A stretch of 5,212 nucleotides of DNA from Chitinophagaceae bacterium (GTDB taxonomy: Bacteria > Bacteroidota > Bacteroidia > Chitinophagales > Chitinophagaceae): contig JACVCQ010000219.1 of assembly GCA_016741945.1 (NCBI GenBank), positions 1 through 5,212 of the forward strand. Reading direction: 5' to 3'. This document shows positions 1 to 5,158 of the stretch, piece after piece. The position numbers were made by a program, and so were the translations under genes. The notes beneath the pieces are model-generated. The model did not search any database. It saw nothing but the letters and a program-made list of their open reading frames with translations, and was not told the origin of the DNA. Position 1 is the first letter of the stretch; each line of letters opens with the position of its first letter.

Positions 1-531
1 TTTAAAGAATAGGAACATGACAACAAAGGTGGGGCAAAAATTTACTGGGAAATTGCCGGTGGGGGAGGTACTACAGATGCGTAACATTTAACCGGGACAC
101 AACCGGAAGGATTGGGGGCACGTAATGTAATGTTGGCAGCATTGAAAGATGCAGGGATGCGTGCCGATGAAATTGATTATATCAATACCCATGGTACTTC
201 TACACCTTTGGGTGATGGTGCAGAAGCAAAAGCCATTACGGAAGTATTTGGTGAACACGCTTACAACCTCAATATCAGTGCTACGAAGTCGATGACCGGT
301 CACTGTTTGGGTGCTGCGGGTGTTATTGAAGCCATTGCTTGTATCCAAAGTGTGATCGATGATATCATTCCACCCACGATCAATCACTTTACCGATGATC
401 CGGAATTGGATCCAAAATTGAATTTTACTTTTAATCAGGCACAAAAGAAAACTGTTCGTGCAGCATTGAGTAATACCTTTGGTTTTGGTGGACACAATGC
501 CTGTGTGATTGTCAAAAAATATTCAGCATAA
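1..531 (+). CDS. fabF: 3-oxoacyl-[acyl-carrier-protein] synthase II (FabF), 3' part, with two in-frame stops near the window edge
   Basis: This is the C-terminal ~176 codons of the condensing enzyme that elongates acyl-ACP with malonyl-ACP in cytoplasmic type II fatty acid synthesis. Visible family marks are the catalytic His in THGTSTPLGD (codon 190-192), the Lys (286-288) and catalytic His (301-303) of TKSMTGH, and the C-terminal FGFGGHNA motif. The active-site Cys lies upstream of the window. Reading frame 1 is continuous in sense with FabF from base 1, but codon 4 (TAG, 10-12) and codon 28 (TAA, 82-84) are stops where the family has Tyr (EEYEH and DAYHL). Other non-conservative changes crowd the first ~35 codons and then cease. 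I infer sequence error at a contig end rather than a true pseudogene. The clean open stretch begins at 112, but no start codon is expected there. rnc follows 3 nt after the stop, so the two are probably co-transcribed. Confidence 0.92.
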
Positions 532-534
532 GTT

Positions 535-1248
535 GTGCAGTTTTTCAAAAAACTTTTCTCCTCATCTTCACCCGACGCCTCATTCGAGGCTCAGCTAAAG
601 AATGTATTGGGATTAAAGCCCGGCAACTTGTTATTATATCGTACAGCACTCAGCCATCGTTCTGTAAAAGATACTCCGGAAGAAAACAATGAGCGTCTTG
701 AATATTTGGGTGATGCAGTATTGAGTGCGGTGGTGGCAGATTATCTTTTCAAACGTTATCCTTATAAAGGAGAGGGTTTCCTTACCGAAATGCGTAGTAA
801 AATGGTAAATCGTCAGCAACTGAACGATATTGCACTCAAAATGGGGCTACGCAAACTGACTTTTTACAACAAGTTCGACAGTTCACTTAAAGGCAGTCAA
901 ATTTTTGGAAATACGTTGGAAGCTGTAGTAGGCGCTGTGTATTTGGATAAAGGCTACGAAAAAACACAACATTGGGTATTGAAACAAATTGTTATTCCGC
1001 ACATGTTTGTGGATGATCTGGAATCAGTAGACATCAACCTGAAAAATAAATTGATCGGCTGGGCCAGTAAAAATGGCAAAACACTCTCTTTTGATCTGGC
1101 CGATGAAAAAATGGAAGGATCCCGTCGTCTCTTCACAATTCATATTATGCTCGATGGAGAACTATTGGCAATCGGCAAAGGCTATAACAAAAAAGATGCC
1201 TCACAAGTAGCTGCTCAAGTGGCGGTGGAGAAGTTGGGGTTGCAGTAA
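535..1248 (+). CDS. rnc: Ribonuclease III
   Basis: This 237-residue endonuclease cleaves double-stranded RNA, notably rRNA precursors. The N-terminal RNase III domain (about residues 18-150) has the signature NERLEYLGDAVL at 52-63. E53, E56 and D60 match E. coli E38, E41 and D45; E80 matches E65, and E129 matches E117. The E. coli D114 position is Asn (N126, in GNTLEA), a substitution I recall from other Bacteroidota RNase III proteins. A double-stranded-RNA-binding domain follows (about 168-237), ending in the typical GKGYNKKDASQVAA helix region. Length is normal for the family. The GTG start at 535 is chosen because it lies 3 nt after the fabF stop and gives the expected N-terminal extension; no ATG lies nearby and no Shine-Dalgarno sequence is seen, so translation is probably coupled to fabF. 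The stop codon touches the first unit of a heptamer array. Confidence 0.95.
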   Translation: MQFFKKLFSSSSPDASFEAQLKNVLGLKPGNLLLYRTALSHRSVKDTPEENNERLEYLGDAVLSAVVADYLFKRYPYKGEGFLTEMRSKMVNRQQLNDIALKMGLRKLTFYNKFDSSLKGSQIFGNTLEAVVGAVYLDKGYEKTQHWVLKQIVIPHMFVDDLESVDINLKNKLIGWASKNGKTLSFDLADEKMEGSRRLFTIHIMLDGELLAIGKGYNKKDASQVAAQVAVEKLGLQ

Positions 1249-1288
1249 GCTGCGAGCCTTGAGCTACAGGCTTCAAGTTACAAGCCGC
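1247..1288. repeat. Heptanucleotide tandem array A (6 degenerate units)
   Basis: Six contiguous 7-bp units in strict phase follow the consensus RAGCYDC; examples are AAGCTGC at 1247-1253 and GAGCTAC at 1261-1267. The third base is G in all six and the fourth is C in five. The array begins on the last two bases of the rnc stop codon. It has no coding potential of note and no T-tract, so it does not look like an intrinsic terminator, although a short imperfect pairing (CTTGA with TCAAG) is possible inside it. The period is read directly; calling it a dispersed family is inference. Confidence 0.65.
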
Positions 1289-1303
1289 AAATAATGGTTA
1301 TCC

Positions 1304-1359
1304 CTACTCACTATTCACTACTCACTTTTGACTTTTCACCTTTCACCTTTCACCTTTCA
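1304..1359. repeat. Heptanucleotide tandem array B (8 units)
   Basis: Eight contiguous 7-bp units fit the consensus CYWYTSA. The first three are CTACTCA/CTATTCA types, then come CTTTTGA and CTTTTCA, and the last three are identical CCTTTCA copies at 1339-1359. Positions 1, 5 and 7 of the unit are invariant. The array starts 15 bp after array A, one base out of phase with it. On the minus strand nearly every unit opens with TGA; because 7 is not a multiple of 3, all three frames are closed. The mce stop codon (1357-1359) is the TGA of the last unit. Degenerate related sequence continues to about 1370 inside the mce coding region. Confidence 0.8.
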
Positions 1360-1761
1360 CTTTTTCACCTCCTGACATAACTCAATCAACACCCCATTCG
1401 TTCCCTTGGGATGGAGGAAGCAGACCAGTTTATTGTCGGCGCCTTGTTTAGGGATGGAGTTGAGGAGTTGGAAGCCTAGATGGGATAGACGTTTCATTTC
1501 TGCTTCAATATCAGCTACTTCAAAAGCAATATGGTGCATGCCTTCACCCTTTTTTTCGATGAATTTGGCGATGACCCCGTCCGAATCCGTGCTTTCCAGT
1601 AGTTCTATTTTTGTTTCGCCCACCTGAAAGAAAGCAGTATTCACTTTTTCAGATGCTACCATTTCTGTTTTATAACAGGGGGTAGACAACAATTGCTCGA
1701 ATAATGGGATGGATTGTTCAAAACTCTTCACGGCCAATCCGATATGCTCAACTTTTAACAT
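1357..1761 (-). CDS. mce: Methylmalonyl-CoA epimerase (VOC/glyoxalase fold)
   Basis: The 134-residue cytoplasmic enzyme interconverts (2R)- and (2S)-methylmalonyl-CoA, linking propionyl-CoA or succinyl-CoA metabolism to the B12-dependent mutase. It shows the two VOC half-repeats: EHIGLAV at 5-11 and HHIAFEV at 76-82. Expected metal ligands are H6, E53 (in KIELLE), H77 and E127 (in IELCQ); the HPKGTNGVLIEL segment near the C-terminus is typical of this subfamily. Length is usual. The ATG at 1761-1759 places the first metal His at residue 6, as in homologues; the upstream bases are A/T-rich with no Shine-Dalgarno sequence. It converges on rnc and diverges from iscS. The last two lysine codons and the stop fall in or next to heptamer array B, so the extreme C-terminus may have been set by the repeat. 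Other VOC enzymes are possible but the motif match is close. Confidence 0.92.
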   Translation of the reverse strand: MLKVEHIGLAVKSFEQSIPLFEQLLSTPCYKTEMVASEKVNTAFFQVGETKIELLESTDSDGVIAKFIEKKGEGMHHIAFEVADIEAEMKRLSHLGFQLLNSIPKQGADNKLVCFLHPKGTNGVLIELCQEVKK

Positions 1762-1887
1762 AATTATTTGTTTTAATACAGGGCTTTCGATTTGTGAAAA
1801 AAAGCGATTGGGGGAGTGTTTCAGTTCCGCAAGTATAAACCTATTGACGTATTTTTGTGTTAATAAGCAAGCAAATTTCTGAGGATT
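1762..1887. promoter_or_regulatory. Divergent mce/iscS control region
   Basis: This 126-bp A/T-rich spacer lies between the two divergent start codons and must carry both promoters unless iscS or mce is read from elsewhere. On the plus strand TATTTTTG at 1850-1857 is an exact TAnnTTTG. On the minus strand two one-mismatch candidates are TAGGTTTA (complement of 1836-1843) and TATACTTG (complement of 1830-1837). No convincing -33 TTG at the usual spacing was found for either direction. No palindromic operator or IscR-type site was recognised. Confidence 0.4.
1850..1857 (+). promoter_or_regulatory. Candidate Bacteroidota -7 element for the isc operon
   Basis: TATTTTTG matches the Bacteroidota primary-sigma -7 consensus TAnnTTTG exactly. 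It would start transcription near 1862-1864, giving a leader of about 25 nt before the iscS ATG. The -33 region is weak: TTC at 1825-1827 has a 22-bp spacer, and no TTG is at the right distance. The GAGGA at 1881-1885 is only 2 nt from the ATG, too close for a standard ribosome binding site. Confidence 0.35.
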
Positions 1888-3105
1888 ATGTTGAAACTAC
1901 CAATTTACCTTGATAATAATGCCACCACACCTATGGATCCGCGTGTGTTGGAAGCGATGATACCCTATTTTACGGATCATTTTGGGAATGCAGCTAGTCG
2001 TAACCATTCTTTTGGATGGCAGGCAGAAGAAGCTGTAGACTATGCTCGTGAACAAGTGGCCAAATTGATAGGTGCTGATCCCAAAGAGATCATTTTTACC
2101 TCAGGTGCTACTGAGGGTGATAACTTGGGAATCAAAGGGGTATTTGAAATGTATGCCAGCAAGGGTAATCATATTATCACTTGTACTACCGAGCATAAAG
2201 CTGTATTAGATACTTGCAAGCATATTGAGCGTCAGGGTGGGGAAGTAACTTATTTGGAAGTAAATCCGGAAGGGTTAATTGACATGAAACAACTGGAAGC
2301 GGCCATTAAGCCTACCACTATTTTGATCGCTATCATGTATGCAAACAATGAAATCGGTGTGATTCAGCCGGTTAAAGAAATCAGTGCACTTGCACGTAAG
2401 CATGGCGTACTGTTCTTTACCGATGGAACACAGGCAGTAGGTAAGATTCCTGTAGATGTGAACAAAGACGGTATCGATATCATGGCTTTTACCGGACATA
2501 AAATGTACGGTCCGAAAGGTGTTGGGGCCTTGTATGTTCGTAGAAAAAATCCTCGTGTGAAAGTAACCGCTCAAATGGACGGTGGCGGACATGAAAGAGG
2601 TATGCGTAGTGGTACTTTGAATGTACCGGGTATCGTAGGTTTTGGTAAAGCTTGTGAACTGGCTCGTTTGGAGATGGCGGATGATGCTGCCAGATTGAGC
2701 AAGCTGCGCGATAAATTGGAAAATGCATTAATGCAACTCGAAGAAGCCTATGTAAATGGTAGCCGTGAACATCGCCTGCCACATGTATCCAATATCTCTT
2801 TCAAATATGTGGAAGGAGAAGGTTTGATGATGGGCTTCAATAAAAATATTGCTTTGTCATCAGGTTCAGCTTGTACTTCTGCATCACTGGAACCTAGTTA
2901 TGTATTGAAGGCATTGGGCTTGGGTGATGACTTAGCACATAGTTCACTTCGTTTTGGTTTGGGTAGATTCACGACTGAAGAACAAATCGACTACACCATC
3001 AAAGCAGTGAGTGATACTGTTATTAAATTGCGTGAAATGAGTCCACTTTGGGAAATGTTCAAAGAAGGTATTGACCTGAACAGCATTGAGTGGGCACATC
3101 ATTAA
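1888..3105 (+). CDS. iscS: Cysteine desulfurase IscS
   Basis: This 405-residue PLP enzyme removes sulfur from L-cysteine as an enzyme-bound persulfide, releasing alanine, and passes it to IscU and other acceptors in the cytoplasm. The sequence shows the N-terminal LPIYLDNNATTP, H103 (TEHKAV), D179, the PLP-binding K205 (TGHKMYGPKG), and the flexible-loop catalytic C329 in SSGSACTSASLEP. The RFGLGRFTTEEQIDYT helix follows. The last ten residues, DLNSIEWAHH, equal my recollection of the C-terminus of E. coli IscS, the tail that contacts IscU, and the length (405 versus 404) also matches. This places it in the housekeeping IscS group rather than SufS. It is the first gene of iscS-iscU-iscA, 23 nt before iscU. 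The start at 1888 gives the expected MxKLPIYLD N-terminus. No iscR gene precedes it. Confidence 0.97.
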   Translation: MLKLPIYLDNNATTPMDPRVLEAMIPYFTDHFGNAASRNHSFGWQAEEAVDYAREQVAKLIGADPKEIIFTSGATEGDNLGIKGVFEMYASKGNHIITCTTEHKAVLDTCKHIERQGGEVTYLEVNPEGLIDMKQLEAAIKPTTILIAIMYANNEIGVIQPVKEISALARKHGVLFFTDGTQAVGKIPVDVNKDGIDIMAFTGHKMYGPKGVGALYVRRKNPRVKVTAQMDGGGHERGMRSGTLNVPGIVGFGKACELARLEMADDAARLSKLRDKLENALMQLEEAYVNGSREHRLPHVSNISFKYVEGEGLMMGFNKNIALSSGSACTSASLEPSYVLKALGLGDDLAHSSLRFGLGRFTTEEQIDYTIKAVSDTVIKLREMSPLWEMFKEGIDLNSIEWAHH

Positions 3106-3128
3106 TTATAACTTCAAAAGATTCAACC

Positions 3129-3548
3129 ATGGCATATTCAGAAAAAGTAATCGACCATTACAACAACCCCAAAAATGTGGGTACTCTTGATAAAGCAAAG
3201 AAGAACGTAGGTACAGGATTAGTTGGTGCACCGGAATGTGGTGACGTGATGCGTTTACAGATTGAAGTAGATGACACGACCGGAGTTATTACCGATGCCA
3301 AATTCAAAACCTTTGGTTGCGGTTCAGCTATCGCCTCTTCTTCACTAGCTACGGAATGGCTGAAAGGTAAAACAGTAGACCAAGCAGTAGCTATCGATAA
3401 TATGGATCTGGTTGAAGAACTCAATCTTCCTCCTGTGAAAATTCACTGTTCTGTATTGGCAGAAGATGCAATCAAAGCAGCCATCAATGACTACCGTAAA
3501 AAGAACGGTTTGGAAGAACTGGTATTTGAAGAAAAAGGAGTTCATTAA
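3129..3548 (+). CDS. iscU: Fe-S cluster assembly scaffold IscU
   Basis: The 139-residue scaffold protein receives sulfur from IscS and iron and holds a nascent [2Fe-2S] cluster. Conserved ligands are C37 and D39 (PECGDVM), C64 (FGCGSAIASSS), and H106-C107 (KIHCSVL). LPPVK at 100-104 is the motif bound by the HscA chaperone in E. coli. The ATG at 3129 is preferred over an in-frame GTG at 3090 because it gives the canonical MAYSEKVIDHYNNPKNVG N-terminus and does not overlap iscS. The 23-nt gap from iscS is A-rich with no Shine-Dalgarno sequence. The Asp39 needed for cluster release is present, and nothing suggests loss of function. iscA follows 56 nt downstream. Confidence 0.97.
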   Translation: MAYSEKVIDHYNNPKNVGTLDKAKKNVGTGLVGAPECGDVMRLQIEVDDTTGVITDAKFKTFGCGSAIASSSLATEWLKGKTVDQAVAIDNMDLVEELNLPPVKIHCSVLAEDAIKAAINDYRKKNGLEELVFEEKGVH

Positions 3549-3554
3549 TTGTAT

Positions 3555-3584
3555 ATGGCTGATGTGTAAAATGCCATTAGCCAT
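3555..3584 (+). other. Hairpin in the iscU-iscA spacer
   Basis: ATGGCTGATG (3555-3564) can pair with CATTAGCCAT (3575-3584), giving a 10-bp stem with one G-U pair and a 10-nt loop. No T-tract follows, so it is unlikely to be a terminator. It could influence mRNA processing or the relative yield of iscA; this is inference. Its right arm overlaps heptamer-like array C. Confidence 0.4.
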
Positions 3585-3601
3585 GAACCATTAACTATAA
3601 G
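3574..3601. repeat. Short heptamer-like array C upstream of iscA (4 degenerate units)
   Basis: Four contiguous 7-bp units follow the consensus CCATTAR: CCATTAG, CCATGAA, then CCATTAA and a diverged CTATAAG. Bases 1, 3, 4 and 6 of the unit are constant except for drift in the last copy. The array ends 3 nt before the iscA start, in the position where a ribosome binding site would be expected. Its unit differs from arrays A and B, but the 7-bp period is the same. With only four units, chance is harder to exclude. Confidence 0.45.
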
Positions 3602-3604
3602 CCA

Positions 3605-3955
3605 ATGGTAGCAACAGAAAACAGTATCTACGTAAGTGATAAAGCCAAAAAGAAAGTACAGCAACTGATGGATGAGGCTGGTGTGGCTGGTGATGCTTCT
3701 TACTTTCTGCGTGTAGGTGTAGTGGGTGGAGGTTGTTCAGGACTCAGCTACAAACTTGATTTCGATAATGAGATCAAACCCATGGATCAGGTATTTGAAG
3801 ACAATGGTGTAAAAGTAGTGACGGATCTGAAAAGCTTTTTATACCTGGTAAATACAGAATTGGATTTCTCTGATGGATTGAATGGCAAAGGATTTTATTT
3901 CAACAATCCCAATGCCAGCAGAAGTTGTGGTTGTGGTGAGAGTTTTGCGGTGTAG
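3605..3955 (+). CDS. iscA: A-type Fe-S cluster carrier protein IscA
   Basis: The 116-residue HesB/IscA-family protein carries or inserts Fe-S clusters into client proteins after assembly on IscU. The three family cysteines are present: C44 in GGGCSGLSY and C108/C110 in SRSCGCGESF. The central sequence (LDFSDGLNGKGFYFNNPNA) is the usual pre-CXC region. The N-terminus (IYVSDKAKKKVQQLM) begins the fold without a signal or extra domain. The ATG at 3605 is the only sensible start; there is no Shine-Dalgarno sequence, and the bases before it belong to heptamer-like array C. This is the last isc gene, followed by a strong terminator, so hscB, hscA and fdx are not in this transcript. It could equally be labelled ErpA/SufA-like by sequence alone; operon context favours IscA. 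Confidence 0.93.
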   Translation: MVATENSIYVSDKAKKKVQQLMDEAGVAGDASYFLRVGVVGGGCSGLSYKLDFDNEIKPMDQVFEDNGVKVVTDLKSFLYLVNTELDFSDGLNGKGFYFNNPNASRSCGCGESFAV

Positions 3956-3982
3956 AACACATAACAAATGACATAATTGGTT

Positions 3983-4013
3983 AAGCCCGAAGGTGATCCC
4001 TTCGGGCTTTTTT
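3983..4013 (+). terminator. Rho-independent terminator of the isc operon
   Basis: A perfect 11-bp stem (AAGCCCGAAGG at 3983-3993 with its complement at 3999-4009) encloses the 5-nt loop TGATC and runs into six T residues (4008-4013). It lies 27 nt after the iscA stop. The opposite strand lacks a T-tract after the stem, so it should act mainly on plus-strand transcripts, though it sits just past the 3' end of the minus-strand gene. Confidence 0.92.
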
Positions 4014-4027
4014 ATTATATATCCCTT

Positions 4028-4321
4028 TCAATCTTGTTCAATTTTTGCCTTTTCCGGTTTAGGCGGCGGGGGTGGTGGCGCAGGTTTGCCGGGCTGCTTT
4101 ACCACTTTTGGTGGGTTTATCTTCGGAGGTGCCGGCGGGGGGGGTGGGGTAGGAACTTTAGATTTTTTCTTACTCCATACCGTTACGGGAATAGCATCTT
4201 TCCCATCTAATACTTTAGGCGGAGCTTCCGGTTTCTTTGGCTTTAGAGGCTCTTGCTGACTCTGGGCTAGTATCCCTATTCCTAACAAACCCAGCAGCAA
4301 TAATGCAATGCGTAGTTTCAT
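4028..4321 (-). CDS. Small secreted proline/lysine-rich protein of unknown function
   Basis: I do not recognise this 97-residue protein. It has a clear N-terminal export signal: K3 and R5 positive, a hydrophobic core of Leu/Ile/Gly about 6-18, and a polar region from Q20, with a plausible cleavage near 19-22 (after ALA-like ILA or AQS). There is no Cys, so it is not a lipoprotein. The mature part is very basic and proline-rich, with a P5 run at 59-63 and a P6 run at 82-87 separated by Lys/Val/Pro sequence. The only non-repetitive core is about 36-55 (VLDGKDAIPVTVW). It resembles the periplasmic spacer of TonB-like proteins in composition, but no TonB C-terminal domain is present. The minus strand is chosen because it has the signal peptide and a sensible start; the plus-strand frames across it are Gly-rich and begin inside the terminator. 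It is divergent from gldF (105-bp spacer). The spacer shows no convincing TAnnTTTG in this direction. Confidence 0.7.
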   Translation of the reverse strand: MKLRIALLLLGLLGIGILAQSQQEPLKPKKPEAPPKVLDGKDAIPVTVWSKKKSKVPTPPPPPAPPKINPPKVVKQPGKPAPPPPPPKPEKAKIEQD

Positions 4322-4413
4322 AGTAGTTCTTTTTCATAGGATGCAGTGATCTATCAATTCCATAAAGAACACATAAAATATCCATGATCGGTAGCTGTAT
4401 GGCAGAGAACAAT

Positions 4414-4421
4414 TAGTTTTG
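4414..4421 (+). promoter_or_regulatory. Candidate -7 element directly upstream of gldF
   Basis: TAGTTTTG matches TAnnTTTG exactly but ends only 5 nt before the gldF ATG, so transcription would begin at or about the start codon and yield a leaderless or nearly leaderless mRNA. No TTG -33 box is seen 17-23 nt upstream, so a chance match in A/T-rich sequence is quite possible. The rest of the 105-bp spacer (4322-4426) shows no other element I can support. Confidence 0.22.
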
Positions 4422-4426
4422 ACACC

Positions 4427-5149
4427 ATGTGGATGATCTGCAAAAAAGAATGGCAGCAATTTTTTAGTAGTCTAACCGGCTATATTGCCTTAGCGGTATT
4501 TCTATTACTAAACGGACTCATATTATTTGTATTTCCGGATACCAGTATTCTTGAATTTGGTTATGCTTCACTCTCCGCCTTTTTTAATCTTGCTCCTTGG
4601 GTGCTATTACTCATTGTACCCACAATCACTATGCGCAGTTTTGCCGATGAATTTAAATCGGGAAGTTTTGAATTGCTCAGAACCTTACCGCTTACACCTG
4701 CTGAATTGGTTTGGGGTAAATTCTTTGGAGCAATACTGATTGCTTTTTGTGCAGTTATACCTACACTAATATATGCTGTATCGATACAACAACTTAGTGT
4801 AACAGGAGGAATGGATATAGGTGCTACGGCAGGCAGTTATATTGGATTGTTATTATTAGGTGCTGTTTTCACGGCAATAGGCATTTGTACCAGTAGCTTT
4901 ACATCCAATACTGTTGTTGCATTTATTGCAGGTGCATTTGTTTGTTTTTTACTATACAATGGATTTGAAGCCATTAGTAAACTCTCTGTATTCAGTGGTG
5001 GATTGGATTATTATCTTGAAATGTTAGGGATTAGTTTTCATTATCGAAGTATAAGTAGAGGTGTGATTCGTGTTAGTGATATTGTTTATTTCGGGTGGCT
5101 TATTTATTTTTTCTTAACCATCACACAAAGGAATCTGCTAAAACGCTAA
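4427..5149 (+). CDS. gldF: Gliding-motility-associated ABC transporter permease GldF
   Basis: This 240-residue ABC-2 type membrane protein is the permease subunit that with GldA (ATPase) and GldG forms an inner-membrane transporter associated with gliding in Flavobacterium; homologues also occur in non-gliding Bacteroidota, and the substrate is unknown. Six hydrophobic segments are visible at about 17-37, 50-69, 98-120, 136-155, 161-181 and 217-233. The loop MRSFADEFKSGSFELL (69-84) after segment 2 is the conserved ABC-2 cytoplasmic motif. Strong family marks are MDIGATAGSYIGLLLLGAVF (129-148) and FHYRSISRGVI (204-214). The length matches GldF (about 241). The ATG at 4427 is chosen because it gives M-W-M-I-C-KKE, like GldF N-termini; the ATG at 4433 is a possible alternative. 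No Shine-Dalgarno sequence is seen. A probable gldG begins 10 nt after the stop. Confidence 0.92.
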   Translation: MWMICKKEWQQFFSSLTGYIALAVFLLLNGLILFVFPDTSILEFGYASLSAFFNLAPWVLLLIVPTITMRSFADEFKSGSFELLRTLPLTPAELVWGKFFGAILIAFCAVIPTLIYAVSIQQLSVTGGMDIGATAGSYIGLLLLGAVFTAIGICTSSFTSNTVVAFIAGAFVCFLLYNGFEAISKLSVFSGGLDYYLEMLGISFHYRSISRGVIRVSDIVYFGWLIYFFLTITQRNLLKR

Positions 5150-5158
5150 TGTAAGTGT

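Noticed and set aside
10..84. Alternative genetic code or stop-codon recoding (TAG/TAA read as Tyr) in fabF
   Set aside because: TAA ends rnc, iscS, iscU and gldF at the expected lengths, and the oddities are limited to the window edge along with other substitutions.
88..495. Minus-strand 135-codon open frame across fabF
   Set aside because: It is antisense to a clear FabF C-terminus and has no family features.
1247..1359. CRISPR array or rho-independent terminator in the rnc/mce spacer
   Set aside because: The units are 7 bp with no spacers between them, and there is no stable GC-rich stem followed by a T-tract.
2275..2782. Minus-strand frames within iscS
   Set aside because: They are shadows of the strongly conserved iscS coding sequence, with no start-site signals or motifs.
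3090..3128. In-frame GTG extension of iscU overlapping the end of iscS
   Set aside because: The ATG at 3129 gives the canonical IscU N-terminus; the 13-residue extension has no family counterpart.
3977..4259. Plus-strand Gly/Phe- and Arg/Trp-rich open frames between iscA and gldF
   Set aside because: They start in or before the isc terminator and are the antisense of the proline codons of the minus-strand gene, which has a proper signal peptide.
4215..4412. Minus-strand 65-codon frame overlapping the start of the proline-rich gene
   Set aside because: It has no recognisable motif, covers the divergent promoter spacer, and overlaps the signal-peptide region in another frame.
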